39,604 nt of DNA from Lachnospiraceae bacterium (GCA_024403485.1 JAKSRT010000011.1:1-39604); one strand, 5' to 3'; shown: positions 9,885 to 19,320, counted from the first letter of the stretch. The notes: generated by a model not told the origin, from the letters alone. Translations and numbers: made by a program.

Positions 9885-11615
9885 TTATTTTTTCTTATAT
9901 ACTACAAATGACTTACCTGAACTTATTGTGAATCTGTCCGCTTCATCCACCTCGCCGAAAAAGTCTGACAGCCATTCCGGCCCTTTGTTTTCATCAAGAA
10001 CATAATAAACATTCTCCGATGTCAAAAACGCTTCGTATGCCGTTCCCTCTATAATTCTGGCCTCATGCATAGACTCCAGAGGACTTGATAATGTCCAGTT
10101 GCCGGGTTTAATTGCATTAAACGCTTCTGTTGAATGCTTAGAAAACATCTTCGCAGGGCTGGCCGCACCAATAGCGGTATTTATTATATAAACATTGTCC
10201 GGGGCAGATTTAAAATAAGCATTTATTTCATCCCAGGCAATTGCGGCTTCTGTTTTTATTGAAGATTCATCCATCAAGGTTCTGAAGGAATACAGCCCTT
10301 GAGTCAGTAACAGCCCCAACATCAAAGCCGCAGCTATTATTTGCCATGCTAAAGAAAAGGATTTTTTTGCTCCTTCAAAATCAAGCATCGATATAAGCAT
10401 TGAAATCAGAAAGCAAAGCTCCATAAACAGAAAACCATGCACTATTCTTTCAGGCATACGGCTCACATATGTAAAATATCCTATAAACAGCCATTTGTAT
10501 AAATAGCAGCAAACAACCAGTATCCCCCCAAACAGTTCGTCCTTAATTGCAAAAACCAACATAATGGCAAAAGAAAGTAACGTAACCAAAAGGCCAAGCA
10601 CCGTCGCATTAATTCCGTTCACCGCCGCAACGGTTTCATTTATTACTTTTCTTGGAACACTGTAATATGAAGCCCATTGTTTTTTCAATCCTTTAGCTTT
10701 TTCCGCCATTGAATTGAATTCTTTTGTTCCAACGTTGTCCACAAGGGCAATATCATATTCACGCAAAACCGTATATTCCTTTTCACCTAAGCCTATAACC
10801 GAATAAAAATCGGTATTTTCATAAAAGTCCGGAAGATTGTCATAGTCATATACATCTGTTCTCGCCTTATTATATGCCTTAAAGCTCCTCCATTCGGGTG
10901 AAGAATAAGCAATTGCCTCCGAAATAAACGAAGCAGCAATAAGTCCGACCAGCACCGCAGCAAACGGAAGAGTCCGATGCAACCTGTCGTGTCGTTCGCT
11001 CAATGTATCATTTTTAAGAAGAGTTACCTTCAAAGTCGAAAGAACAAGCAACGGAAGAGATGCAAAAAACATTTGTTTGCGAATCCACAGCGCAAAAATC
11101 AGCATGGCAATAATTACTATTTTTGCCATAACTTCTTTTTTCCTATAATCATACGAAGCACACCAGATAATTGCCGTAGCAGCACACACGCCCGCCAAAG
11201 CCGTATATTGATGGTGCACTATATATCGCATATCCACTATCATGAGGACCGCAAATGTTATTGTTGCGGCAGTTATTCTGTTCGATAACCGTTTAAAATG
11301 CGCTGAAATCCTGTATGTAATGAGAAAAACACACAAAAAATGAATCCCGGTCATAAAAAAATCATACCAAGCGACAGAAGGAAACGCCGAATAAAACATT
11401 TTCAGAATCAATCCCAAAGGATACATTATGTATATAAGATGTGCGTCCGGATTCCCGGTATAATTCCCGCTTGCAATGCTTCTAAGCATCACATCATCAT
11501 TTGATATCAATAAAAAGGCAAATCTATGTAGCAAAACAGCACCTGATGCTGCAACCATCATCAGGCATAAAAGCAATACAATTATGTTGTCTCGTTTTTT
11601 GTTTTCACTGTACAT
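9885..11615 (-). CDS. Polytopic membrane protein, GT-C glycosyltransferase-like
   Basis: This 576-residue protein has about ten hydrophobic segments and one hydrophilic stretch (~230-310), plus a soluble C-terminal tail ending in KKK. A conserved-looking acidic motif (SNDDVML, about residue 38) follows the first membrane segment. That placement is typical of GT-C enzymes, which use lipid-linked sugars and keep catalytic acids in the first extracytoplasmic loop. No specific family could be named with certainty. The start codon shares bases with the stop of the esterase gene (TAATG), which indicates translational coupling. A 147-nt gap separates it from the GtrA gene downstream. It probably transfers a sugar to an envelope acceptor; this is inference from topology and neighbours. 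Confidence 0.65.
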   Translation of the reverse strand: MYSENKKRDNIIVLLLCLMMVAASGAVLLHRFAFLLISNDDVMLRSIASGNYTGNPDAHLIYIMYPLGLILKMFYSAFPSVAWYDFFMTGIHFLCVFLITYRISAHFKRLSNRITAATITFAVLMIVDMRYIVHHQYTALAGVCAATAIIWCASYDYRKKEVMAKIVIIAMLIFALWIRKQMFFASLPLLVLSTLKVTLLKNDTLSERHDRLHRTLPFAAVLVGLIAASFISEAIAYSSPEWRSFKAYNKARTDVYDYDNLPDFYENTDFYSVIGLGEKEYTVLREYDIALVDNVGTKEFNSMAEKAKGLKKQWASYYSVPRKVINETVAAVNGINATVLGLLVTLLSFAIMLVFAIKDELFGGILVVCCYLYKWLFIGYFTYVSRMPERIVHGFLFMELCFLISMLISMLDFEGAKKSFSLAWQIIAAALMLGLLLTQGLYSFRTLMDESSIKTEAAIAWDEINAYFKSAPDNVYIINTAIGAASPAKMFSKHSTEAFNAIKPGNWTLSSPLESMHEARIIEGTAYEAFLTSENVYYVLDENKGPEWLSDFFGEVDEADRFTISSGKSFVVYKKK

Positions 11616-12745
11616 TAAAGGTTTCCCTCATGTTCTTTTATGGGTATATTAAACTGACTTGCAAGGTATTCACATAATACCTTGCCTGCTCTTTCATGAG
11701 ACGCATAGCCCGGATGACCATGGGAGCCCACCGTCTCCTGTGTTGTGTTTGGCAAAGTAATATACTTGCAGTTAATGTCACCGGTTTCCTTCATATAACG
11801 ATTCATAGCATCGCTGATGAGCATTGTTATATTGTATCCAAGCATGCCATATACCCATACAATATGTGAAGTCGGATTATTTTTCCTTAACATTTTAAGA
11901 AAATCAATGATTGCTTTTTCAATCTTTTCCGCATCCTCGGCATTATATGAACCATCAGCATTTTTCCGCTGTTTGCAAAGACCAACACCGGGAACATCGA
12001 AAGGAGGCTGTTCAAAACTCGTAGCATCGTTTGTACCAAGGTTGACAATAATGGCATCAGGAACCCAGGATTTAAAATCATAGGGTTTTAGCGAACCCAG
12101 AGCTTCATTAAACGGACCGGTGGCAAGACCGCAAACCGCCTCGTAGACAGACGGAATATTATGGCGTATATCATTATCCCAGCCAACATATACTCCCCAG
12201 CCGCCTTGTGAAATAATACGGGCGTCGGCGTCCAAAGCCTTTTCTATTATAGACGCATAATGGCGGCTTGAGCTCATATACATTGCAAGCCATTCCGTAT
12301 CCTGATTGGCACCGTAGGTTCCTTCTCCCGAAGTAATGGAGTCTCCAATAAATTCGAGCTTAAGTTTTTTATCTTCCACCGGAAGAAAATCTCCGTCGGT
12401 TGTAAAACCTTTAACGAGAATATGTGTCTTTTCATCTTCTCCCATAGCTTGAAGTTCCCTATAGAATTTAAAATTTTTAACAACTCCGGGGACCATGCTC
12501 CTATAAAGACAAATTGAATATTCTCCGGGAAGAAGCATCTGTCTGCTCATAAATGCTCCGTTAAGCTCGGTTGCTATCCAAGGTTCATGAAAATCACAGT
12601 CTACTTCCAAATCAATCCAAAGTTCCGAACCTGTACAATTAACTTCGACCCCCGCATGGTTCCAAAATAAAGGAAGCGGGCAAGCTCCTTGTATTGTTCT
12701 TCCGTGAACTTTTACCGGTATCTCGTTTATTTTATATGTTTTCAC
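11615..12745 (-). CDS. SGNH/GDSL hydrolase, CE2-like carbohydrate esterase
   Basis: This 376-residue protein has two parts. The N-terminal ~120 residues are beta-rich and resemble the jelly-roll of CE2 acetyl-esterases. An SGNH hydrolase domain follows, with the nucleophile Ser in FIGDSITSGEG (about residue 135), block III LGTND (about residue 236) and the catalytic His in HPGYASHERAG (about residue 345). No signal peptide is present, so it likely deacetylates imported sugars or intracellular precursors. The start is GTG at 12745, with AGAGAGG about 8 nt upstream. It is the first gene of the five-gene run, and its stop overlaps the next start. Confidence 0.88.
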   Translation of the reverse strand: MKTYKINEIPVKVHGRTIQGACPLPLFWNHAGVEVNCTGSELWIDLEVDCDFHEPWIATELNGAFMSRQMLLPGEYSICLYRSMVPGVVKNFKFYRELQAMGEDEKTHILVKGFTTDGDFLPVEDKKLKLEFIGDSITSGEGTYGANQDTEWLAMYMSSSRHYASIIEKALDADARIISQGGWGVYVGWDNDIRHNIPSVYEAVCGLATGPFNEALGSLKPYDFKSWVPDAIIVNLGTNDATSFEQPPFDVPGVGLCKQRKNADGSYNAEDAEKIEKAIIDFLKMLRKNNPTSHIVWVYGMLGYNITMLISDAMNRYMKETGDINCKYITLPNTTQETVGSHGHPGYASHERAGKVLCEYLASQFNIPIKEHEGNL

Positions 12746-12786
12746 TGCAAAAACCTCTCTGAATTATGTATATGACTTATCAATCT

Positions 12787-12816
12787 ATTATATAAAAAAT
12801 GGGACGTTTATTTCAA
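12787..12816 (-). promoter_or_regulatory. sigma-A promoter of the esterase-kinase operon
   Basis: Minus strand TTGAAA (12816-12811), an 18-nt spacer and TATAAT (12792-12787) lie about 40 nt upstream of the GTG start at 12745. No other clear promoter was seen before the later genes of the cluster. Confidence 0.75.
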
Positions 12817-12820
12817 TACG

Positions 12821-12925
12821 CAAATCGAGCAGGCTTGCTCCCACTCGATCGATTAACATTCACCGAATTCGCGTGAGTGCGCAGCCCTGCGGAACATTTT
12901 TCTCTATAGGAAAAACTTTCCTATA
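12821..12925. repeat. GC-rich intergenic element with stacked inverted repeats
   Basis: Between a terminator and the operon promoter lies a stretch richer in GC than nearby intergenic DNA. It holds GAGCA/TGCTC (12828-12841), CACTC/GAGTG arms flanking an EcoRI-like GAATTC, CGCAG/CTGCG (12880-12891), and a perfect 9-bp dyad TATAGGAAA-3-TTTCCTATA (12905-12925). It has no coding potential. It resembles dispersed palindromic elements, but no second copy is present in this window. Confidence 0.4.
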
Positions 12926-12935
12926 AAACAAAAAA

Positions 12936-12957
12936 GAGGGTGCATAACTGCACCCTC
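12936..12957 (-). terminator. Intrinsic terminator of the DUF3048 gene
   Basis: A perfect 9-bp stem GAGGGTGCA/TGCACCCTC with a 4-nt loop is followed on the minus strand by TTTTTTG. It begins 12 nt past the stop codon. Confidence 0.95.
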
Positions 12958-12968
12958 AATTATTAATC

Positions 12969-14144
12969 TTACTTATAAACCACTTCATCCCAAACATCAT
13001 CGGGAACCATTGTAATATAGGTCTTACCTACATTAAGCATAATTTCTCCGCCGAAGTCAAGATCATAGAATTTGGTCTGTTCTGTAAATCCGGGCTTTGA
13101 CCAGTGGATGCTCATTGCACGTCCGTTGGAAATGAAATAACCCTTATCTCCTGCTCCGATACAGTTATACATCATATATCCGTGTTCATCGTACTGGAAG
13201 AAGCTTACAGGATAAATGATAAGGTTCTTAAAGCTCATAACCTTATTATTTGCAAGAGGATCCACATGTGCTTCGCCGTAGCAGTAGTAGTCGTATGTCT
13301 GAGTTTCTTCATTGTAAATAAGCTTTGATGAGTTGTGAGGATAAGGAAGATCGATTTCCTTTACTTCAAAGCTTGAAGTGTGATCTGAATACTCACCGTC
13401 ATAATCTTTAAATCTAAAGTGAGGACCTTCGTAATCGTCGGTATATGTTTCAGAGAAGCCTGCGCTCTGAACTCTTGAAACAAGACCGGGATATGTCTTG
13501 CCCTGATCGTCATTTGTGTAAGCTTCACTTGTTACATATTCGGTATATTCCCAATTCTTGCCGTTTGAGAAACGTGCAAAACCACCACTTAAGTGATTGC
13601 TCATCTTGGGCTGTGAAAGGTACTCATCAATATAGAAAGGACCACCATCGTGAATAAGAATTGCATTCCATTCAACAGCGGTTACAACGTTAGTGGGACG
13701 TGTACTTCTTACGGAACCGAACTGCTCAATGTTCTTCCAGCCCTTTACAAGGCACATAAGTCTTGTAATACGACCATTTGCGGTTGAGTTCATCAATTCA
13801 TAAACAACATCAGCCTGTTCAAGACCGATATGGGGATAAGCCTTTGATTCATTATCGACCATAATAGCTACAGGACGCTGATCCTGTAAGTCAAGAGAAA
13901 TAAATTCACCTGTAAGTTCGCTTCTGTACATACCTTCAGGAATTTCAATTTCAGGTTCTTCAACAACCTCTACTGAAGCTTCTGTTTCTTCAGATGTTTC
14001 CGATATTTCGGGAATAAGGTCGTCAATAGGGGTTTCAACAATTGAAACGCTTGCGCTTGTTGTATCTTCCACTTCTTTACCGCATGCGGTAAAAGCAAGT
14101 GCTGCAGCAAGCATAATTGCGATTACACTAATACGCTTTTTCAT
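12969..14144 (-). CDS. DUF3048 (YerB-like) lipoprotein
   Basis: This 391-residue exported lipoprotein has a signal peptide ending in LAFTAC, with the lipidated Cys at residue 21. A low-complexity acidic/Ser/Thr linker spans ~25-75, followed by the two-part DUF3048 fold. Recognisable pieces are RPVAIMVDN and GLEQADVVYELM near residues 90-115, RLMCLVKG and VRSTRPTN near 130-150, and the C-terminal MSIHWSKPG. The family includes B. subtilis YerB and is common in Firmicute envelopes; its biochemical role is not established. It is a single-gene unit with an extended -10 promoter, AAGGAG before the ATG and a strong terminator. Confidence 0.92.
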   Translation of the reverse strand: MKKRISVIAIMLAAALAFTACGKEVEDTTSASVSIVETPIDDLIPEISETSEETEASVEVVEEPEIEIPEGMYRSELTGEFISLDLQDQRPVAIMVDNESKAYPHIGLEQADVVYELMNSTANGRITRLMCLVKGWKNIEQFGSVRSTRPTNVVTAVEWNAILIHDGGPFYIDEYLSQPKMSNHLSGGFARFSNGKNWEYTEYVTSEAYTNDDQGKTYPGLVSRVQSAGFSETYTDDYEGPHFRFKDYDGEYSDHTSSFEVKEIDLPYPHNSSKLIYNEETQTYDYYCYGEAHVDPLANNKVMSFKNLIIYPVSFFQYDEHGYMMYNCIGAGDKGYFISNGRAMSIHWSKPGFTEQTKFYDLDFGGEIMLNVGKTYITMVPDDVWDEVVYK

Positions 14145-14174
14145 TTTTATACTCCTTAAACAATTTCATTTATA

Positions 14175-14195
14175 AATACAGCAAACTGTATTTTA
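14175..14195 (-). promoter_or_regulatory. Extended -10 promoter with start-site dyad (DUF3048 gene)
   Basis: TAAAAT (14195-14190, minus strand) is preceded by TGG, an extended -10, while the -35 is poor. A 7-bp dyad AATACAG-4-CTGTATT (14175-14192) overlaps the -10 edge and the start site, placing it as a possible operator or 5' hairpin. Confidence 0.5.
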
Positions 14196-14286
14196 CCACA
14201 AATATTTTTTTTTGCCACCCTTAATTTCTATTCTTAATAAATAACATCATTTGCTTATATATTATTCATTGGGAGAGTAACAGCAA

Positions 14287-17200
14287 CTAATAAATCCCTT
14301 TGGGCGCTATCTGAAAAGATATGCTTTTTGACCCACAGTAGTTTGGATTATCCTCAATCGCATAAACGGTAACTGACGCCTTGCCCTTATTTGTATTATT
14401 TTTATATGAAGAAGCGTCAATGTAGTAATCTACTCCTTCGACAAGTTCTACACCATCGCAAGTAATCAGAATGTCGTTTCCGGCAAGCATAACCTGCTTC
14501 CCGTATGTATACTGTTTTGTGTTCAGTACCTTTACAATAGTTTTCGAAATATTATACGCGCACACTCTATATGTGATACTTCTTATTGTCTCAGTTGCAC
14601 CTGCGTAATTCTTCATTCCCACAACAGAAACATTAAGCAAAGTACCGACAGGAACAACGTCAACCCGCTTGTCTACTTCGTCTCCGGCATTTCTCTGTAT
14701 TTCATTGCCCTTCACATCTGTTACAATTGTATCATTCTTATATGTATATGACAGAATCTTGTAATCTTTGTTCACCGTAAGAGTTTTTCCGTCCAAGTCC
14801 TTTATTGCGGGACTTGATGCAAATACTCCGGCTTTCTTTTGATAAACTACATCTTTTATCGTCATACTCACTTTCGATTCGTCGCCAAAATCACCGTCAG
14901 TAATAGAATAATATCCTTTTACCGATCCTTTATAATTTCCGCGACCCGTAATCGTATAAGACGGAATGTATTTGGTGTTTTCTGTAGTGACCGCATTAAA
15001 ATCCCTGTATGATATCGTATAATCTTTATTCAGCGTCAGAAGCTTCGTTCCATCATACACATCTATAACGGGCTTAGAGCCCCCCTTCAAATACTTAACA
15101 CTTATATTCTCTTCAGGCGCAAATACATCACTTATCAAGCGCTGGTCAATTCGATAGTTTCTTTTTATCACACCGCTATATGCATTTATCCCCGTAAATA
15201 CAATCTGCGCAGTACCTGCTTTGTTAATATTCACATAGGAAACAGTATAATCCACTCCCTCAACAAGGGTGCGTTCAAAATTAACCCACTTGTTATTTTC
15301 ATCCAGTTCTTTGTACGGATATTTGACTATATAACCGGATTGCTTAACATCATTCTCATCACCGGTATAATCTTTGTTCAAAATAGGATCCAATCCATCA
15401 ACACCAACAATCTTGGCCTTACTTAAATTTTCACCAACTATCTTAAAGGAAAAACTTTTTGTTCCATAAAAACCGCTGCCTTCTATTGCTGTCAATACTA
15501 TCTTCGCAGTTCCGATTTTGTCATTATTCACATATTCAACCGAATAATTTATATCTTTATACAAAACTGTTTTTCCGTTGTATACGGTAAACTCAGGTGT
15601 ACAACCTTCGATGTCAAACGGTTGATTTGCAATTTTCGATATAGTAACTTTAGACATATTAATGTCTTTTGTTATAGTTTCTGTCACTGTAATCGAACCG
15701 CTGTAAGCACCTTTTCCCGAGATAACAATCGGCCAGTCACCAGGCTGCACATAGGCTCCCTCTTGTGTAGAAGGGTAAGAAAGCACATAATCGGTACCAC
15801 TCCTAAGTTTTTTACCGTTTCTCGTTACTGATATCGAAGATTTAATCTGCTTCCCGTTATAATTAACTTTGACGTCCTGTGCCTCCACGCTTCCACTGTT
15901 TATTGAAATAGGCAAAATATTAAAAAATATTTTTTTCGTACCTGAAAAATTACCTTTTCCGGTAATAACTACGGTTGGAACTTTTTTAGAATCCGTATTA
16001 ACCTTTACATTATTGGAATATGTTACTGTATACTCTTTATTAAATGTAAGTTTAACTTTTTCCTTTACTAAAGTATCATCTTCGTTAACATATTCAGATA
16101 TACCATAAACCTCCATTACAGGCTTTATCTGCGATCCAGTATATTCAAAATCCCCTACCGGTATTATATAAAAATCACATTCTGTGCTGATATAATATGG
16201 ATACAAATCGACATTAAATGCATCAATCACCCTATCAGACGAAAACAACACGCCTCTTCCGTCCGGCTGTGTGAAAAAGCCTGCAAAGTAACGCCCTTCG
16301 CCGGCCAATCCTTCATATTTATTATAAACAGTTTCGTATTCCGCGTTGCTTATCTTGGTACCAAAATCCACATTTAATGTTTTGTCAATTGCATCGCCGG
16401 CTTCATTCCAAATAATAATCCTCGAATTTTTAACTTCAAACGTTTCACTCTGAGAATATCTATATACAGAACAAGTAATTGTAGCTGTACCGACTCCCAC
16501 CGCTTTTACATTTCCGCTTGAATCAACCGCCAAAACAGTCTCATCTGACGAAACCCACGAAGCAGACTTATCTCCGGTCGCATCAGAAGGGAGAATCTTC
16601 GGCACAAGAACAAATGACTCATTAGGAGATAATTCCTTCCTGTTAATCGTATTTTTAAGTGTTAAAGAGTATACTGGCGCTGTAACGGTTACCTTACAAC
16701 TTACCGAAAAGCTTTTCCCTGAAATCGAACCTTTCGTCGAAGCTGTAATTGTTGCAGATCCGACTTTTACTGCAGTTACCACTCCATTTTGATTTACTGT
16801 AGCCACACCGGTATTGGACGATTTCCAGGTAAGGGTTCCCGCATCCGTAGTATTCTCAGGCACTTTAGAAACAGACAACTTAATAGTATTTCTGTTTGCT
16901 TCTGCTTCCTCGTCGCTTAAACCGGATAAATCATCAACTATGGTATCTTTTCTTCGTAGCGTAGCTTGAGTATCCGATATTACAATATCTTCAATCGGTA
17001 TGAACACCGTAATCGAATAGCTTGCGGTAGGTTTTGGATATGCGCTCGATTCAACAGCCACCGCTCTGATTGTGGTTTTGCCAACTCCAACGGCACGGAC
17101 CGTACCATCCGAATCAACAGTAGCAACAGTTTCATCATCTGAAGTCCATGCAATCGTATCATCATCTGAATATCCGGCAGGAGTAAACGCTACACTCAAA

Positions 17201-19164
17201 CGCACAGAACATGTATTGGCATTAATATCTGACTGAGTGAATCCCGTCGTATCTTCCGAAATATATCCCGGTGCTCTTAACTTATTCGTTGAAGCGATTA
17301 CTTTTATACCGGTAATCGAAATTTCTTCTTCCGGCATATTTTCATATACAGGTATAGTAAAAAGAAAAGGAGCATTCAAACTACCTGCATTTTTATATGA
17401 TTGCCATGTTTTGTATCCCTCCGTAGACGGTGCCTGAATATTTTGCATATACTGGTGAGTGTATTTAGCATATGCACTGGAAGGACCCACATTATATTTT
17501 TGGTAATAAATCGTGTCCTGACCCTTGAGAATATAACCATTTCCAATTGTCTGCGCGCCACCCTGAAGGGATTTATATCTTGTGTTCCAACCTGCATTCT
17601 TTGCATATGTCAGTCCGGCAACTATGGGATTAGAACCACTTGCTCCCACATTAAAATAGTTGTAATAGCCCACATATCCCGGATAAGTGCCCGAAATAAG
17701 TCCCGAAGTTCCTGACCCTTGTTCCTGATATACTCGTGAGGCCAAATGTACAGGACTGAGTTTTCTGCTCACACCTATTTCATAAAAGGCTTTCGCATAA
17801 GTCTTCCCCTCACCGGGAATTTCGCCTCTCATAAATGTATTTCCCAAAACTGCCTGAACTGCGCTTTCCGTATGGTAAGAGCTGTTATAGGTAAGCTGCT
17901 CAAACATAAATATCCTATCTTCGGTAAGGAAGTTACGAGGATCCATATAGTACGCAACACCCGCAGTAGTCGCATAATACCATCCGCTTTGTGCAGCCGG
18001 ACTTCCGATAAATCCATGTTCAACATTAAAAGTAGTTTTCTGAATCCAGCTTCGATTAGATTTGACATCAGCTTCATTTTCAACTGCCGTGTTAAAGTCC
18101 AGCCCCGTTCTGGCAGGTACAAAAATCCAATTCGGATGATTTTTCTTGATATTGGTCAAAGCTTCTCTGTAGCTTATCGGAAACTGGTTTATATCCGAAT
18201 ATGCAGTCTCTCCTTGAACGCTGTATCCTGCTCCTGACGACACACGACTGTTTACAGCGCTTATATGCGAGTTATTCTCGATGAAGCTGTAACCTGATAT
18301 TTTCCCAACTGCATTTACATATTCCGAATAATCGGAATCATACCAATTCAGCCAATCCTCATCGGTATATATAATCGCAGCATTTGAAATGAAGCCCTCA
18401 TATTCCAAGCCATCGACAAAGAAATACACGAGGTACCAAATATTGTTGTCTTCAAGAATTTCTATATCTTTGATGTAAACCGTAGTTCCAATGATTGCTG
18501 TTGTTATCTGTGAGCTTCCCACATAAGTATTCGCATAAACAGGTGCATCCGCCGGATAAACCACTGCCATCAGTGTTTCTTCAGCCAAAATTTCCCTAAA
18601 TGAAGCTATTGAATTCTCCCTATAATTTTCTGCCGATTCAGCATTATCATCCAAACTGCTTTCAAGCTGTTCTTCGTTATTCTCATCTTCGAGTTCGGTG
18701 TCTGACTCTTCCTCAGCATTCTCGTCAACATTATCGCCGTCGTCTTCGCCGGCATTCTCTTCAGCATTTTCACCGTCGTCTTCGCCGACACTAACTTCTT
18801 CTGCTTCGTTTTGATCTCCACGAGCTTCAGCATCATTTTCCCCATCACTGTCTTCAGCCTTTTCGTCAAGAATGCCACCGATAGTCTCTTCATCGTCGAC
18901 AGGTTCTTCTGTAATTTCTTCGCCCAACGAAGCCCCATCACCGAAGTTTTCAGTCACCTTAGCATCTTCTGCTGCCAAAACCTCGCCAAACGGTTCATTC
19001 CCAAATAAAGTATTGTCCGATGTCGAAACCGGTTCATAAGCATACAAAGAATCACCAACAGGGTTCAGCACCATGCCTGCAATCAGTAAAAAAGTGATTA
19101 TAGTTTTATGAAAGCGTTTTTTTATTCTCATCAATTCTACAACATTGCAGATGCAAAATCGCAT
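14287..19164 (-). CDS. Giant secreted beta-N-acetylglucosaminidase with Ig-like and wall repeats
   Basis: This product (1625 residues from 19164) is a predicted extracellular peptidoglycan hydrolase. In order it has a signal peptide (~13-42), a very acidic low-complexity region (~65-180), an SH3-like domain (~200-285) and a glucosaminidase domain (~330-590). The glucosaminidase contains ASRVYQEQGSG, where the Glu is the likely catalytic acid, and YNYFNVGA. Three BIG2 Ig-like domains follow (~640-960). At least six degenerate repeats then run from ~1005 to the end, built on the pattern DYTVSY-NN-GTA-ITGKGNYSGT. No LPXTG or other clear anchor is seen, so attachment is probably through the repeats. 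The start is uncertain: 19164 has AAGG very close, while 19131 (MRIKKRFHK) gives a more typical signal peptide. It stands alone; no terminator was recognised downstream. Confidence 0.88.
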   Translation of the reverse strand: MRFCICNVVELMRIKKRFHKTIITFLLIAGMVLNPVGDSLYAYEPVSTSDNTLFGNEPFGEVLAAEDAKVTENFGDGASLGEEITEEPVDDEETIGGILDEKAEDSDGENDAEARGDQNEAEEVSVGEDDGENAEENAGEDDGDNVDENAEEESDTELEDENNEEQLESSLDDNAESAENYRENSIASFREILAEETLMAVVYPADAPVYANTYVGSSQITTAIIGTTVYIKDIEILEDNNIWYLVYFFVDGLEYEGFISNAAIIYTDEDWLNWYDSDYSEYVNAVGKISGYSFIENNSHISAVNSRVSSGAGYSVQGETAYSDINQFPISYREALTNIKKNHPNWIFVPARTGLDFNTAVENEADVKSNRSWIQKTTFNVEHGFIGSPAAQSGWYYATTAGVAYYMDPRNFLTEDRIFMFEQLTYNSSYHTESAVQAVLGNTFMRGEIPGEGKTYAKAFYEIGVSRKLSPVHLASRVYQEQGSGTSGLISGTYPGYVGYYNYFNVGASGSNPIVAGLTYAKNAGWNTRYKSLQGGAQTIGNGYILKGQDTIYYQKYNVGPSSAYAKYTHQYMQNIQAPSTEGYKTWQSYKNAGSLNAPFLFTIPVYENMPEEEISITGIKVIASTNKLRAPGYISEDTTGFTQSDINANTCSVRLSVAFTPAGYSDDDTIAWTSDDETVATVDSDGTVRAVGVGKTTIRAVAVESSAYPKPTASYSITVFIPIEDIVISDTQATLRRKDTIVDDLSGLSDEEAEANRNTIKLSVSKVPENTTDAGTLTWKSSNTGVATVNQNGVVTAVKVGSATITASTKGSISGKSFSVSCKVTVTAPVYSLTLKNTINRKELSPNESFVLVPKILPSDATGDKSASWVSSDETVLAVDSSGNVKAVGVGTATITCSVYRYSQSETFEVKNSRIIIWNEAGDAIDKTLNVDFGTKISNAEYETVYNKYEGLAGEGRYFAGFFTQPDGRGVLFSSDRVIDAFNVDLYPYYISTECDFYIIPVGDFEYTGSQIKPVMEVYGISEYVNEDDTLVKEKVKLTFNKEYTVTYSNNVKVNTDSKKVPTVVITGKGNFSGTKKIFFNILPISINSGSVEAQDVKVNYNGKQIKSSISVTRNGKKLRSGTDYVLSYPSTQEGAYVQPGDWPIVISGKGAYSGSITVTETITKDINMSKVTISKIANQPFDIEGCTPEFTVYNGKTVLYKDINYSVEYVNNDKIGTAKIVLTAIEGSGFYGTKSFSFKIVGENLSKAKIVGVDGLDPILNKDYTGDENDVKQSGYIVKYPYKELDENNKWVNFERTLVEGVDYTVSYVNINKAGTAQIVFTGINAYSGVIKRNYRIDQRLISDVFAPEENISVKYLKGGSKPVIDVYDGTKLLTLNKDYTISYRDFNAVTTENTKYIPSYTITGRGNYKGSVKGYYSITDGDFGDESKVSMTIKDVVYQKKAGVFASSPAIKDLDGKTLTVNKDYKILSYTYKNDTIVTDVKGNEIQRNAGDEVDKRVDVVPVGTLLNVSVVGMKNYAGATETIRSITYRVCAYNISKTIVKVLNTKQYTYGKQVMLAGNDILITCDGVELVEGVDYYIDASSYKNNTNKGKASVTVYAIEDNPNYCGSKSISFQIAPKGIY
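18716..18786. repeat. 36-bp in-frame tandem duplication in the acidic region
   Basis: Two similar 35-bp copies start 36 bp apart (18716-18750 and 18752-18786). They encode the 12-residue units GEDDGENAEENA and GEDDGDNVDENA in the acidic segment of the giant glucosaminidase. The period is a whole number of codons, so copy number can change without frameshift. Confidence 0.75.
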
Positions 19165-19204
19165 CTGCCTTAGTCAACATAAAGTTGCATTATCACTTTT
19201 ATGT
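19147..19204 (-). promoter_or_regulatory. Dyad-rich upstream region of the giant glucosaminidase
   Basis: A perfect 8-bp dyad GCAGATGC-6-GCATCTGC (19147-19168) spans the upstream candidate start codon. A second imperfect dyad (AACATAAAGT / ACTTTTATGTT) spans 19175-19206. On the minus strand GATAAT (19195-19190) within the second dyad is the best -10, without a good -35. Control by a repressor or RNA structure is plausible but unproven. Confidence 0.4.
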
Positions 19205-19291
19205 TAACATCTTTTCTTGTGCTTCGCAAGTTGCAGGAGGCTATTATTTGGTTAATTATTCAGCAAAACCAAGTATTTGCAGACAGCATTA

Positions 19292-19320
19292 TTGAGAAAT
19301 GGGTATAAAAGTGATAGTAT
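19292..19320 (+). promoter_or_regulatory. sigma-A promoter of the small membrane protein gene
   Basis: TTGAGA (19292-19297), a 17-nt spacer and TAGTAT (19315-19320) lie 29 nt upstream of the ATG. Confidence 0.65.

Noticed and set aside
17746..18237. Plus-strand reading of 163 codons inside the giant glucosaminidase
   Set aside because: Antisense to conserved catalytic-domain codons; no motif.
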